Part shown: positions 25,097 through 34,093 of the stretch, one piece after another
Layout: each line of letters opens with the position of its first letter
Position numbering within the stretch: the stretch's first letter is position 1
Source of the DNA: an uncultured Microbulbifer sp.
GTDB lineage: Bacteria > Pseudomonadota > Gammaproteobacteria > Pseudomonadales > Cellvibrionaceae
Assembly: GCF_947498635.1 (NCBI RefSeq)
Contig: NZ_CANMKV010000020.1
Span: forward strand, 21,520 to 85,519
Length of the DNA stretch: 64,000 nucleotides
Direction: 5' to 3'
Translations under genes and position numbers: made by a program
Notes under the pieces: model-generated
What the model was told of the DNA's origin: nothing
Database searches by the model: none
Seen by the model: only the letters and a program-made list of their open reading frames with translations

Positions 25097-26587
25097 ATGA
25101 AACGACTGATCGCCATCTCTCTGTTGCTTCTGCTCGGCGTGCAGACAGCCCTCGCCGATAGCCGCGAACACGAGCAGCTCAAGCGCTCGATTATTAAGAT
25201 TTACACCACCGCCTCGGCCCCGGACTACTTCAATCCCTGGGCGCTGTTGAACCCCAAACAGCTCTCCGGCTCCGGTGCGGTTATCCGCGGTCAGCAGATC
25301 CTCACCAATGCCCATGTCGTGGCCAACGGCAGCTTTATCCAGGTGCAGCGCCATGGCGATGCCAAGAAATTCCGCGCCCGAGTGAAGTTCGTCTCCCACG
25401 ATGCCGATCTGGCCCTGCTCACCGTGGATGATGACAATTTCTTCAGTGACACCCGCCCCCTAACGCTGGGCAAGCTGCCCGACCTGCAGGAAGAAGTCAC
25501 CGTATACGGCTACCCCATCGGCGGCAAATCCCTGTCGATCACCCGCGGGGTTCTATCGCGGATGGAGCATCAGTACTACGCCCATGCCGAGAGCTACCTG
25601 ATGGCCGGCCAGATCGACGCTGCCATCAACCCCGGCAATAGCGGCGGCCCTGTGATTTCCGGTGGCCGCATTGTCGGTGTAGCCATGCAGACCAATCAGA
25701 GCGCCGAAAATCTGGGCTATTTCGTGCCCCCCAGCGTGATTGCCCATGTGCTTGAAGACGCCACAGACGGACAACACCAGGGCTTCCCCGAACTGGGGGT
25801 GGTCACCCAGAGCCTGGAAAGTCCCTCCATGAAAAAAGCCGCCGGCCTCAGCGAGGATCAGGATGGCGCCATGATCGTCAAAGTTTTTAGCGACTCCCCC
25901 TCCGCAGGGACTTTCCAGCCCGGAGATGTCCTGCTCGAAGTCGACGGTTTTAAGGTCGCCGCCGATCGCACCGTGGAATGGCGTGAAAATCAGCGTACCA
26001 ATTACCACTACGCCGTAGACCTACACCATGTTGGCGACAAACTACCGGTGCGCTTCTCCCGCAACGGCGTGGAACAAACCGCAGAGGTGACCCTGGACGC
26101 AGCGCCCCCCTCCCGCGCTCTGGTCGTGGGTGAACAATTCGACCAACAGCCCCGCTACTACATCTATGGCGGCGTGGTATTCGTGCCCCTGAACATGAAC
26201 CTGATCAAGCGCTGGGGCAACAACTGGCACTCCAAGGCCCCTATCGACTACCTCTATGCGCGCAATCAATGGGGTGAAGAAACCCGCCGCGAACTGGTAG
26301 TAGCCCTCAAGGTATTGCCCGCCAACGTCAATTTGGGCTACCACGACTGGAAGAACTGGATCATCGATTCGGTCAATGGCCACACTGTTGCGGACTTCGA
26401 CGAATTCGCCCAGCTGATGGAAACCAACAAAGAGACCTTCGTGGAGCTGCGCGACCGCTCCGGTTACCGCATGGTGCTGGATCACGCCGAGGCCCAGGAG
26501 CAGGAACCGCTGATTCTGCAGACCTACCATATTCCCCAGCGCCACTCGCAGGGACTGTTCAGCAGATTGGCCAATAAAGAGGAGTAA
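25097..26587 (+). CDS. Deg/HtrA-like S1C serine protease
   Basis: A 496-residue protein with signal peptide (1-20) and a trypsin-like S1C domain whose triad is His73 (LTNAHVV), Asp104 (DADLALL) and Ser182 (NPGNSGGPV). A PDZ-like region follows (GAMIVKVFSDSPSAGTFQPGDVLLEV, about 258-283), then a long C-terminal domain with a degenerate second PDZ. This resembles plant-type Deg9/bacterial Deg proteins rather than DegP or DegQ. Periplasmic quality-control protease is the likely role. It is inserted between hslR and hslO, genes for cytosolic protein stress. Confidence 0.85.
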   Translation: MKRLIAISLLLLLGVQTALADSREHEQLKRSIIKIYTTASAPDYFNPWALLNPKQLSGSGAVIRGQQILTNAHVVANGSFIQVQRHGDAKKFRARVKFVSHDADLALLTVDDDNFFSDTRPLTLGKLPDLQEEVTVYGYPIGGKSLSITRGVLSRMEHQYYAHAESYLMAGQIDAAINPGNSGGPVISGGRIVGVAMQTNQSAENLGYFVPPSVIAHVLEDATDGQHQGFPELGVVTQSLESPSMKKAAGLSEDQDGAMIVKVFSDSPSAGTFQPGDVLLEVDGFKVAADRTVEWRENQRTNYHYAVDLHHVGDKLPVRFSRNGVEQTAEVTLDAAPPSRALVVGEQFDQQPRYYIYGGVVFVPLNMNLIKRWGNNWHSKAPIDYLYARNQWGEETRRELVVALKVLPANVNLGYHDWKNWIIDSVNGHTVADFDEFAQLMETNKETFVELRDRSGYRMVLDHAEAQEQEPLILQTYHIPQRHSQGLFSRLANKEE

Positions 26588-26615
26588 GGCCCGCGATAAG
26601 GGCTAGGGAGAAGCC

Positions 26616-27053
26616 GTGAAACTACTGAGAGGAACCTTGTTTGGCAGCCTGATGGTGGCTGCCACTGCCGGGGCTAGTGAACTCTATCGCTGGGTCGACG
26701 CCGACGGGCGTGTACATTTCAGCGACCGCCCCCCAGCGGAGGCCAAGGCCCAGGATATATCCGGGCAGCTCAATCCGATCAACTCCGCCGAGGCCACCAA
26801 GAATCGGCCGAGCTTGATCACCTCCCCGGCCACAACCACCGGCCGAGAGCAGCAAAAACGCCAACAGAAGGAGCAACAGGCACGCCAGCAGGAGCAGCAG
26901 CGCAACTGCAGCAAAGCGCGCCAGCGTCTACGCGCGATCAATGGGCGCGTGGCCTTTATCGACAATAATGGCAAAGAGGTTCGCTATTCCGAGCGCGAGC
27001 GCCAACAAATGGCCAAAAAGCTCCAGCGGGAAATCGCCAGCCGCTGCGGCTGA
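26616..27053 (+). CDS. DUF4124 domain protein
   Basis: The 145-residue exported protein (signal cleaved near AGA-SEL) carries a DUF4124 motif (ELYRWVDADGRVHFSDRPPAE), then a low-complexity Gln/Arg-rich coiled segment (residues 75-105) and a basic C-terminus with two Cys. It begins 28 bases after the Deg-like protease and may be cotranscribed. Function unknown. A second DUF4124 protein is at 37620. Confidence 0.8.
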   Translation: MKLLRGTLFGSLMVAATAGASELYRWVDADGRVHFSDRPPAEAKAQDISGQLNPINSAEATKNRPSLITSPATTTGREQQKRQQKEQQARQQEQQRNCSKARQRLRAINGRVAFIDNNGKEVRYSERERQQMAKKLQREIASRCG

Positions 27054-27177
27054 CCCCAAAAAACCACCTCCTTCAGCCGGCATATCGCTTGCCGGCGCCA
27101 CAATTATCCAGGCCGGCTACCATTTAGACATATCCACCTCTAAAATCCCGCGGTTTTAATACCGAGGCAATCGATCT

Positions 27178-28056
27178 ATGTCCGATCAGCTGGAACGCTT
27201 TATCTTTTCCCAACACGATATACGCGGGCAGATGGTGACCCTCACCGATGCCTACCGCGAAGTGCTGGAACACAACCCGCTGCCTGCGCCGGTGGCGCAT
27301 CTGCTGGGAGAGTTTCTCGCGGCCGCCGCCCTACTTTCCACCACCCTGAAGTTCGAGGGCATACTGAGTCTGCAGGCCCGCGGCGAAGGGGATGTACCAC
27401 TGATTATGGCGGAGTGTACCCACCACAGCGATTTGCGTGGTATCGCGCGGGTTGCCGAGGGAGCACAAATCAGTGAAGACGCCAGCCTGAGCCAACTGAT
27501 CGGGCCGCGCGGCGTCCTCTCAATCACCCTGGAACCGAAACGCGGCGAGCGCTACCAGGGCGTTGTCCCCTTGGAAAAAGACAGCCTGGCCGGCTGCCTG
27601 GAAGACTACTTCATCCAATCAGAGCAACTCGATACCCGCTTCTGGCTGGAGTGTGACGGCAGCAGTGTGGGCGGCATTATGCTGCAGGTGTTGCCCGGCA
27701 ATAACGCCGCCAGCGCAGAGGAAAATCACGATGCCTGGGAAACCGCCCTGCACCTGGCAGATACCGTGAGCGCCGATGAGCTGTTTCACGTTCCCCACGA
27801 CGAGTTGATTCACCGCCTGTTCCACCAATTGCAGCCGGCGAGCCTGGGCACCGACAGTATTCGCTTCAAGTGCAGCTGCTCCAGAGAGCGCAGCGCGCAC
27901 GCCCTGATTTCCCTGGGCGCAGAGGATGTATACCGGCTACTGGAAGAGCAAAATGGTGAGATTATAACCGACTGCCAATTTTGTAACGCTCAGTACCGCT
28001 TCGACCGAGAGCAGGTTGAATCCCTTCTGAGTGCGCCGCCCCATACCTTGCACTAG
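27178..28056 (+). CDS. hslO: Redox-regulated holdase chaperone Hsp33
   Basis: This 292-residue chaperone is activated by oxidation and binds unfolding proteins. The zinc-binding redox switch is intact: Cys232 and Cys234 in KCSCS and Cys266 and Cys269 in DCQFC. The N-terminal core starts ERFIFSQHDIRGQMVTL, typical for the family. It sits between the Deg/DUF4124 pair and pckA. Confidence 0.95.
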   Translation: MSDQLERFIFSQHDIRGQMVTLTDAYREVLEHNPLPAPVAHLLGEFLAAAALLSTTLKFEGILSLQARGEGDVPLIMAECTHHSDLRGIARVAEGAQISEDASLSQLIGPRGVLSITLEPKRGERYQGVVPLEKDSLAGCLEDYFIQSEQLDTRFWLECDGSSVGGIMLQVLPGNNAASAEENHDAWETALHLADTVSADELFHVPHDELIHRLFHQLQPASLGTDSIRFKCSCSRERSAHALISLGAEDVYRLLEEQNGEIITDCQFCNAQYRFDREQVESLLSAPPHTLH

Positions 28057-28187
28057 GGGTAGTTGCCACCGGTGGGGGAACAATTTTCGCCACTGGCTGG
28101 CCCAGCTTCCGCACACGAAGATTCACATAATCTATAGGGTAAAATTACTACATAGATGAAGTGAATCAAAAACAGGTAAATTTGTAC

Positions 28188-28201
28188 TGACAGCGCTGTC
28201 A
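28188..28201. promoter_or_regulatory. Perfect 14-base palindrome, LacI-type operator candidate
   Basis: TGACAGCGCTGTCA lies 137 bases before the pckA ATG. A central CG with TGACA/TGTCA arms is typical of LacI-family operators and fits my memory of the NagR motif of chitin/GlcNAc-using marine bacteria. No regulator gene is nearby. The hairpin alternative is weak, since no loop exists. Confidence 0.55.
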
Positions 28202-28337
28202 AAGAGCAAAAAGTGACCGAGTTTGCTACCCGCTTATTTTGAATTTTGCCATAATGCGCCCCCCCAATTTTGCCAGGCTGTCTAATACTTGGGCGGCCCT
28301 ATATTTTTACTATCCAACATTCACGGGTAATCGACGA

Positions 28338-29885
28338 ATGGCACAGATCGACGACACCGCGCTGGTTTATAAGAACCTTTCACCAGCACAATTGGTCGAG
28401 CAGGCTCTTACGCGCGGCGAAGGCAAACTTTCCGACACTGGCGCGCTGGTCACTGAAACTGGCGCCCGCACCGGCCGCTCCCCGGCGGACCGCTTTGTTG
28501 TGGAAGAGCCCTCCACCGCCGACAGCATCGCCTGGGGCAATGTGAACCGCCCCTTCCCACAGGACAAGTTCGATGCCCTGTGGGACCGCGTAGAGGCTTT
28601 TGTCGCCGGCGACGACAGCTTCGTGCAACATCTGCACGTAGGCCAGGACGAAGATCACTACCTCCCGGTTGTTGTGACCACCCAGACCGCTTGGCACAAC
28701 CTGTTCGGCCGCAACATGTTTATCCGCGCCGAAAAGTACAACCCCAAGGGCAAGGAAGAGTGGCGTATCCTGCACGCACCGAATTTTGTGTGTGAACCCG
28801 ACCGCGACGGCACCAACTCCGAAGGCTGCGTGATCATCAACTTCGGCCAGCGCCGCGTCCTGTTGGCCGGAATGCGCTACGCCGGTGAGATGAAGAAGGC
28901 GATGTTCTCTGTGCAGAACTTCCTGCTGCCGGAAAAAGATGTCATGCCCATGCACTGTGCCGCCAACGTGGGCAAAGAAGGCGATACCTGCCTGTTCTTC
29001 GGCCTGTCCGGCACCGGTAAGACCACCCTGTCCGCCGATCCCGAGCGCTACCTGATCGGTGACGACGAGCACGGCTGGAGCAAGGGCGCAGTCTTCAATA
29101 TGGAAGGCGGCTGCTACGCCAAAACCATTGATCTGAGCCAAAAAAATGAGCCGGTGATCTGGGACGCAATCCGCTTCGGCGCCATCGTTGAGAACGTGGT
29201 GACCAACGATCACGGCACCGCCGATTACTGCGACACCAGCCTCACAGAAAACGGCCGCTGCTCCTACCCGCTGGAGCATGTCGAAATGCGCCAGCTGGCG
29301 AACCGCGCCGGCGAGCCGAAGAATGTCATCTTCCTCACCTGCGACGTATCCGGCGTACTGCCTCCAGTATCCATCCTCTCCAAAGAGGCTGCCGCCTACC
29401 ACTTCCTGTCCGGCTACACCGCTCGCGTTGGCTCTACCGAACTGGGCGCAGAGGCCGGTATCCATCCGACCTTCTCCACCTGTTTCGGCGCGCCGTTCAT
29501 GCCGCGCGCTCCGCGCGAATACGCCGACCTGCTGATGAAACGTATCGACGACTTCGGCTCCAAAGTCTACCTGGTCAACACCGGCTGGACTGGCGGCTCC
29601 GGCGACAACGGCAAGCGCTTCCCGATTCCGGTTACCCGCGCTGTGGTAGCGGCAATCCAGAGCGGCGCTCTGGAAGGCGCGGCCACCGAGCACCTGGATA
29701 CCCTGAATCTGGATATTCCCCTGGAAGTACCGGGCGTCGACAAAGCCTACCTGAACCCACGTGAAGCCTGGGAAGACAAGGCTGCCTACGACGATCAGGC
29801 CGGCAAGCTGGCCAGACTGTTCGCCGAGAACATTGAGAAGTTCAATGTCAGCAATGAGGTGAAAGGCGCCGGTCCCAAGGCCTAA
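28338..29885 (+). CDS. pckA: ATP-dependent phosphoenolpyruvate carboxykinase
   Basis: The start ATG at 28338 gives the family's usual length (515 residues; the upstream frame from 28239 is not credible). The enzyme makes PEP from oxaloacetate in gluconeogenesis. [18 protein letters not shown] is the kinase P-loop, LIGDDEHGW the metal-binding kinase-2 motif, and [10 protein letters not shown] with the MRYAGEMKK segment lies in the substrate site. It is followed by a strong terminator and preceded by the palindrome at 28188. Confidence 0.97.
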   Translation: MAQIDDTALVYKNLSPAQLVEQALTRGEGKLSDTGALVTETGARTGRSPADRFVVEEPSTADSIAWGNVNRPFPQDKFDALWDRVEAFVAGDDSFVQHLHVGQDEDHYLPVVVTTQTAWHNLFGRNMFIRAEKYNPKGKEEWRILHAPNFVCEPDRDGTNSEGCVIINFGQRRVLLAGMRYAGEMKKAMFSVQNFLLPEKDVMPMHCAANVGKEGDTCLFFGLSGTGKTTLSADPERYLIGDDEHGWSKGAVFNMEGGCYAKTIDLSQKNEPVIWDAIRFGAIVENVVTNDHGTADYCDTSLTENGRCSYPLEHVEMRQLANRAGEPKNVIFLTCDVSGVLPPVSILSKEAAAYHFLSGYTARVGSTELGAEAGIHPTFSTCFGAPFMPRAPREYADLLMKRIDDFGSKVYLVNTGWTGGSGDNGKRFPIPVTRAVVAAIQSGALEGAATEHLDTLNLDIPLEVPGVDKAYLNPREAWEDKAAYDDQAGKLARLFAENIEKFNVSNEVKGAGPKA

Positions 29886-29913
29886 GCCCCTCAGCGCAGC
29901 CTCCTAAAGGCGT

Positions 29914-29953
29914 AAAAAAGCCCCGCCACCACATGGTGCCGGGGCTTTTTTTA
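29914..29953 (+). terminator. Intrinsic terminator after pckA
   Basis: AAAAAAGCCCCG pairs with CGGGGCTTTTTTT around a 13-base loop containing CCACCACATGGTG. It begins 29 bases after the pckA stop and works on either strand. Confidence 0.9.
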
Positions 29954-30104
29954 TACCGCCATCTTCCACATCCACTCCGCTACCCATGCCATCGAAAGTT
30001 GTCGATTTTTACGGCTATAGTGTGTAAAGAGGCGCCGACGAAATAGACGTCTGTGTGCAGGCTCTCACTTCACTGACCAGATTTCGGAGCTGTAATCGAA
30101 ACCC

Positions 30105-30797
30105 ATGTCCGAAGGCAATTCATTTACCCGCTTCAGGACCCTCTACCCCCATCAACCGCCCGGTCGGCGCACCAATTTTGCGGTAGTGGCCAGCCTGACC
30201 CTGTTGCTCACTGTGGTACTGGTAACCCTGTGGCTGTGGCTGTGGTTTAAGGCACAGGAAAAACCCTATGTGGAAACGAAAGGGTATCGCATCGCCAGCG
30301 AGGAGAGCTTTAAGAGCTTTTTACGCAATGGCAACAACCGCGCGCAGGTCAAAGCCCTCAGTGACTACTTGGAAAGCCGTGGGCTCAGCGAGGTCACCGC
30401 GGTGAGCAATCTACTGCGCCAGGGTGAAGAGTGGCTGGAACTCGAGAAACCAGCATTCGCCCTCCCCCCCCAGGGCGAGTGGTCCAAGATGGCCGATACC
30501 TTAAAGCTACTGCGCGAGCAGGTTGTGCCCCTGATCGGCCCGGTAGCAGTGATCTCCGGATTTCGCAGCGACAGCTATAACCGCGAGCTGGAGCACTCAG
30601 ATAAGGCCCGTCACCGGGCCTTTTGCGCCCTAGACCTAATTCCTACCTCCAATATCAGCCACGGTGAGCTTGTGGAAGAACTGCAAGCCCTGCACGCGCG
30701 CCTGGGTCCCGAAAGCCGCTTCGGCCTGGGACTGGGTAACGGCGTGCTCTTCCATATCGACACCTGTGGCTATCGAACCTGGCAACTGATGGATTGA
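30105..30797 (+). CDS. M15-like zinc peptidase, membrane anchored (copy 1)
   Basis: The 230-residue protein has one N-terminal membrane helix (about 25-45) and a C-terminal peptidase M15-like domain: VISGFRSDSYNRELEHSD, then AFCALDLIP and LFHIDTCGYRTW, with the His, Asp and His expected to bind zinc. These enzymes usually cut D-Ala-D-Ala or related peptidoglycan bonds. The second copy begins four bases after its stop, so the pair is one operon from tandem duplication. Confidence 0.75.
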   Translation: MSEGNSFTRFRTLYPHQPPGRRTNFAVVASLTLLLTVVLVTLWLWLWFKAQEKPYVETKGYRIASEESFKSFLRNGNNRAQVKALSDYLESRGLSEVTAVSNLLRQGEEWLELEKPAFALPPQGEWSKMADTLKLLREQVVPLIGPVAVISGFRSDSYNRELEHSDKARHRAFCALDLIPTSNISHGELVEELQALHARLGPESRFGLGLGNGVLFHIDTCGYRTWQLMD

Positions 30798-30800
30798 ACC

Positions 30801-31511
30801 ATGGGTATCCAAGACAACGGCGATCGTCAAACATCCATTTCACGCACCCAGCGCCGCTGGCTATTACTGACCGGCGGGCTGCTAATCATCATCACGATTA
30901 TTGTGCTACTGCTCACCTCGGAGAAAACGCGTGAGTTAGGTGAGAGAATTCTCAGCCCTATCGACCTCCTGCCCTTGCCGGATACCCCTGAAATTTACGA
31001 TATACAGGGATACCCTGCCGCCTCAGAGCGGGTTTTTAGTCGCTTCCTTAAGCAGGAAGAAAATCAGAAGCGGTTTGCCAAGCTAAAGAATTTTCTGCGA
31101 ATCAATGAGGTGGACCATGTGGTAGCGCCCTTCGAACTGTTGCGCCAAGGCAGCGACTGGCAGGACCTAGGCGAACCACCTTTCGCCATTCCGCCTACGG
31201 AAAATTGGGGCTCCATGATTTACACCCTGAGAGCACTGCAGCGAGAGATAGTGCCGATTATCGGCCCGGTTACCGTGATCTCAGGCTGGCGTACCACCAG
31301 CTACAACAGCAAGGCCGGTGGCTCTAAAGGCAGTAAGCATTTGCGCTTTTGCGGGCTGGATATAGTGCCGCAGAAAAATTTCACCCGCGAACAATTAGTG
31401 CCCGTACTAAGGGATATTCACAAACGCAACGGCAAGCAGTGGGATATGGGATTGGGGATATATAAAGGGATTCGTTTTCACGTAGATACCTGTGGTTACA
31501 GGCGCTGGTAA
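30801..31511 (+). CDS. M15-like zinc peptidase, membrane anchored (copy 2)
   Basis: The 236-residue paralogue of the preceding gene has an N-terminal helix (about 18-42) and the same C-terminal blocks: VISGWRTTSYNSKAGGSK, GSKHLRFCGLDIVP (closer to the canonical SxHxxGxAxD) and IRFHVDTCGYRRW. The zinc ligands look more canonical than in copy 1. Both copies share AFALPPQGEW/FAIPPTENW and LREQ/LQREIVPIIGPV segments, so they diverged from one gene. Periplasmic peptidoglycan action is inferred. Confidence 0.75.
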   Translation: MGIQDNGDRQTSISRTQRRWLLLTGGLLIIITIIVLLLTSEKTRELGERILSPIDLLPLPDTPEIYDIQGYPAASERVFSRFLKQEENQKRFAKLKNFLRINEVDHVVAPFELLRQGSDWQDLGEPPFAIPPTENWGSMIYTLRALQREIVPIIGPVTVISGWRTTSYNSKAGGSKGSKHLRFCGLDIVPQKNFTREQLVPVLRDIHKRNGKQWDMGLGIYKGIRFHVDTCGYRRW

Positions 31512-31591
31512 ATCCGCCCTGCTTCTGCTTAGATAGATCGCAAATTAGGCGCCCGATACCACAGGGCTTTGCAGCAGTAGAGGGAGCTCCA

Positions 31592-32671
31592 GTGCAGGAA
31601 AAGTTAGAAAGACGCTCATTTATACTTTCACTTATTTTAGTGTCGATCGGTTTTTTACTACTGGTAAAACCCTTCTTCACACCGATTTTCTGGGCCTGTG
31701 CTATCGCCCTGATTTTCTACCCAGTGTACCGCTTGCTGATGGAGCGCTTTCCGAACTCACCCAATTCCATGGCGCTGCTGACGCTGTTTATGTGCATCGT
31801 GCTATTGGTAATACCCGTACTGGTGGTAGCAACGTCCTTTATTAATGAAGCCGTCACTCTCTATCACCGGGTGCAGGAAGGGCAGATCGATATCTCGAAA
31901 TCCCTGGAACAGGTGCGCAATACCTTCCCACGGGTCAACGATATGCTCGAGGGCATCGGCGTCGATATTGATGAAGCCAAGCAACGGCTACTTGGCGGCG
32001 TAATGAATGCCGGCAGCTTTATCGCCAAAAATGCTATTGAAGTTGGGCAAAACACCGTTAACTTTTTTGTCATGCTTGGCTTAATGCTCTACCTCACATT
32101 CTTTTTAATTCGCGATGGCGAGAAGCTGGTCAACCTGATTATTCATGCACTGCCCCTCGGTGATGAACGCGAACACCTGCTGCTGGCTAAATTTGCCGAA
32201 GTGACCCGAGCTACCATCAAGGGCAACCTGGTCGTCGCCATCACCCAGGGCTCTCTGGGCGGTATTATTTTCTGGGCCCTCGACCTCCCCGCACCGCTGC
32301 TGTGGGGGGTATTGATGACCCTGCTGTCGCTACTGCCTGCCGTTGGCGCGGCGCTGATCTGGTTTCCCGCCGCGATCTATCTCTACGGCATAGGCGAGCC
32401 GATCAAAGCCAGCATATTGCTGGCATACGGATTTACGGTAATCAGCTTGGTAGACAACTTATTGCGCCCGATTTTGGTGGGGCGGGATACCAAGTTACCA
32501 GATTATCTGGTGCTGTTTTCCACCGTGGGTGGCCTGATCATGTTTGGTATCAGTGGCTTCGCAATAGGCCCTCTACTCGCAGCGCTATTCCTCGCCTTCT
32601 GGGAAATCTTTATGCGGGAATTTGTCCACCCCGAAGACATGCTGATGCCGCCAAGGCCCGAGGGTGATTAG
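31592..32671 (+). CDS. AI-2E family (PerM/TqsA-like) permease
   Basis: A 359-residue membrane protein with seven to eight helices. It has the RSFILSLILVSIGFLLLVKPFFTPIFWA start, the amphipathic central region (RVQEGQIDISKSLEQV), the AITQGSLGGIIFWALDLPAPLLWG block and VDNLLRPILVGRDTKLPDYLVL, which are typical of the family. GTG start at 31592 with AGGGAG upstream. Despite the family name, many members move other substrates. Confidence 0.9.
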   Translation: MQEKLERRSFILSLILVSIGFLLLVKPFFTPIFWACAIALIFYPVYRLLMERFPNSPNSMALLTLFMCIVLLVIPVLVVATSFINEAVTLYHRVQEGQIDISKSLEQVRNTFPRVNDMLEGIGVDIDEAKQRLLGGVMNAGSFIAKNAIEVGQNTVNFFVMLGLMLYLTFFLIRDGEKLVNLIIHALPLGDEREHLLLAKFAEVTRATIKGNLVVAITQGSLGGIIFWALDLPAPLLWGVLMTLLSLLPAVGAALIWFPAAIYLYGIGEPIKASILLAYGFTVISLVDNLLRPILVGRDTKLPDYLVLFSTVGGLIMFGISGFAIGPLLAALFLAFWEIFMREFVHPEDMLMPPRPEGD

Positions 32672-32908
32672 CCGTGAGCAACCCCGCCAGCTGAAAGTGG
32701 CAGCAAAATACTCTGACTGCTGAATAGAGCTAGCGCCGGGAGGTATAGGATAACGCGTAAATCCGAAAGTCTGGCTTCTGGCACTCGCCAGTCTCTCGGG
32801 CGAAACTAGACTGTTGCGAAAATTCCAGGTCGAACAAGAGGCATATACTAGTTTGATGCGGAGTATGGCAGTAGCATAGACGCAATTTTTGCCTTAGCGG
32901 ATGTTCCT

Positions 32909-33454
32909 ATGAAATATTGGTTTACCCTGATTATCGCCACCATAATTAGCCTGCCGCTAATGGCGCTGGAAGTTGGAGAAAAAGCACCCAACTTCTCCCT
33001 GCAGGGCACAGATGGAAAGACACACTCACTGGACGACTATATCGGCAAACGCGCAGTTGTAATCGCTTGGTTTCCGAGGGCTTTTACTAAAGGCTGTACT
33101 ATCGAATGTAAATCCCTGGCTAAAAATGGGCACAAAATTCGCGCCTTCGACGCGGCCTATTTTATGGCCAGCACCGATAAGCATGAGGATAACACCCGTT
33201 TTGCCAAGCATAATGCCGCCGATTTTCCCCTACTCAGCGACCCCACTGGACAAACGGCTAAAGCATACGATGTGTTGATCCCCGTTCTTAAACTCGCTCG
33301 GCGCGTCACTGTTTATATTGGCAAAGATGGGACCATTCTGAAGATTGACAAAGATATCAACCCCGCTACTAGTGCAGAAGATATCGCCCGTAATCTGGCC
33401 GAACTCGGGGTGGAGAAATCGGGCAACACGCAGAAAGAAAACGTGGAGCAGTAA
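32909..33454 (+). CDS. Exported peroxiredoxin (AhpC/TSA, Bcp-like)
   Basis: The 181-residue protein has a signal peptide (1-19, cleaved near LMA-LEV) and a thioredoxin-fold peroxiredoxin. The peroxidatic Cys is in FTKGCTIEC; a second Cys three residues after it could be the resolving Cys in an unusually short loop. WFPRAFTKGCT resembles the Bcp/PrxQ pattern with the expected Thr and Pro before the Cys. Periplasmic peroxide removal is likely. It stands alone and ends in a hairpin. Confidence 0.85.
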   Translation: MKYWFTLIIATIISLPLMALEVGEKAPNFSLQGTDGKTHSLDDYIGKRAVVIAWFPRAFTKGCTIECKSLAKNGHKIRAFDAAYFMASTDKHEDNTRFAKHNAADFPLLSDPTGQTAKAYDVLIPVLKLARRVTVYIGKDGTILKIDKDINPATSAEDIARNLAELGVEKSGNTQKENVEQ

Positions 33455-33463
33455 TCTATTTCA

Positions 33464-33492
33464 CAGCTCGGAAAGCTCCGGGCTGCTTTCTC
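33464..33492 (+). terminator. Probable terminator after peroxiredoxin gene
   Basis: CAGCTCGGA and TCCGGGCTG pair (one G-T) around AAGC and run into CTTTCTC. The T-run is weak. Confidence 0.6.
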
Positions 33493-33527
33493 ATACTATG
33501 AGATTGCAGAATTGATCTTTGATCTTC

Positions 33528-33860
33528 TTAGTCACAAATAAAGGAAATCCCAAAACAGCACTGCTGTCCTTCAAACTCATCGAGCCACTTGCAAACGCTC
33601 AAGCTGGCCCGGCCCTCACTGGATTTATCCACAAACTCATGAGAGTAGATTGGCTCGCCAGAGGCGAATACACATAAGTCATCATCCCGCAATTCTACAG
33701 CGTTATTGGCCCAGGGCAGCTGCGCATCGGTCTTGCCTGCCACTTCCTCACCGGCCAATTCACAAATCTTTCGATTGCCCCAGAGATATTTTCCTTCCCG
33801 ATCTTTTATCCAAAAAAGAAAAGGTAATTTTTCGAAAACACTCATCTCAGAACTATTCAT
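33528..33860 (-). CDS. Single-domain PAS protein
   Basis: The 110-residue protein matches a lone PAS domain: LPFLFWIKDREGKYLWGNRKICELAGEEV, then GKTDAQLPW and the C-terminal beta-hairpin SVCKWLDEFEGQQCCFGISF. No output domain is attached, so it would act by binding partners or a ligand. Several Cys occur at the end. It stands alone, facing the peroxiredoxin gene. Confidence 0.75.
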   Translation of the reverse strand: MNSSEMSVFEKLPFLFWIKDREGKYLWGNRKICELAGEEVAGKTDAQLPWANNAVELRDDDLCVFASGEPIYSHEFVDKSSEGRASLSVCKWLDEFEGQQCCFGISFICD

Positions 33861-34093
33861 AAACCCACCTAAATATTACGAGCATATTATAAATACAGCA
33901 TTACTTACCGGATCTATCAATAAAACGACTTCAAACCAAATGCATTAAACTTACACACCCTTATAGCAATAAAGCGCAAACATATAACCGCACTACCCAA
34001 CTAACCGTAGAATCCCAGTAGTAATAGCAACTTATAAAAACCAATTTTGCCGCTGTATGATAGCGTCCGATAAAAAAGTACTGTAACTAAACA

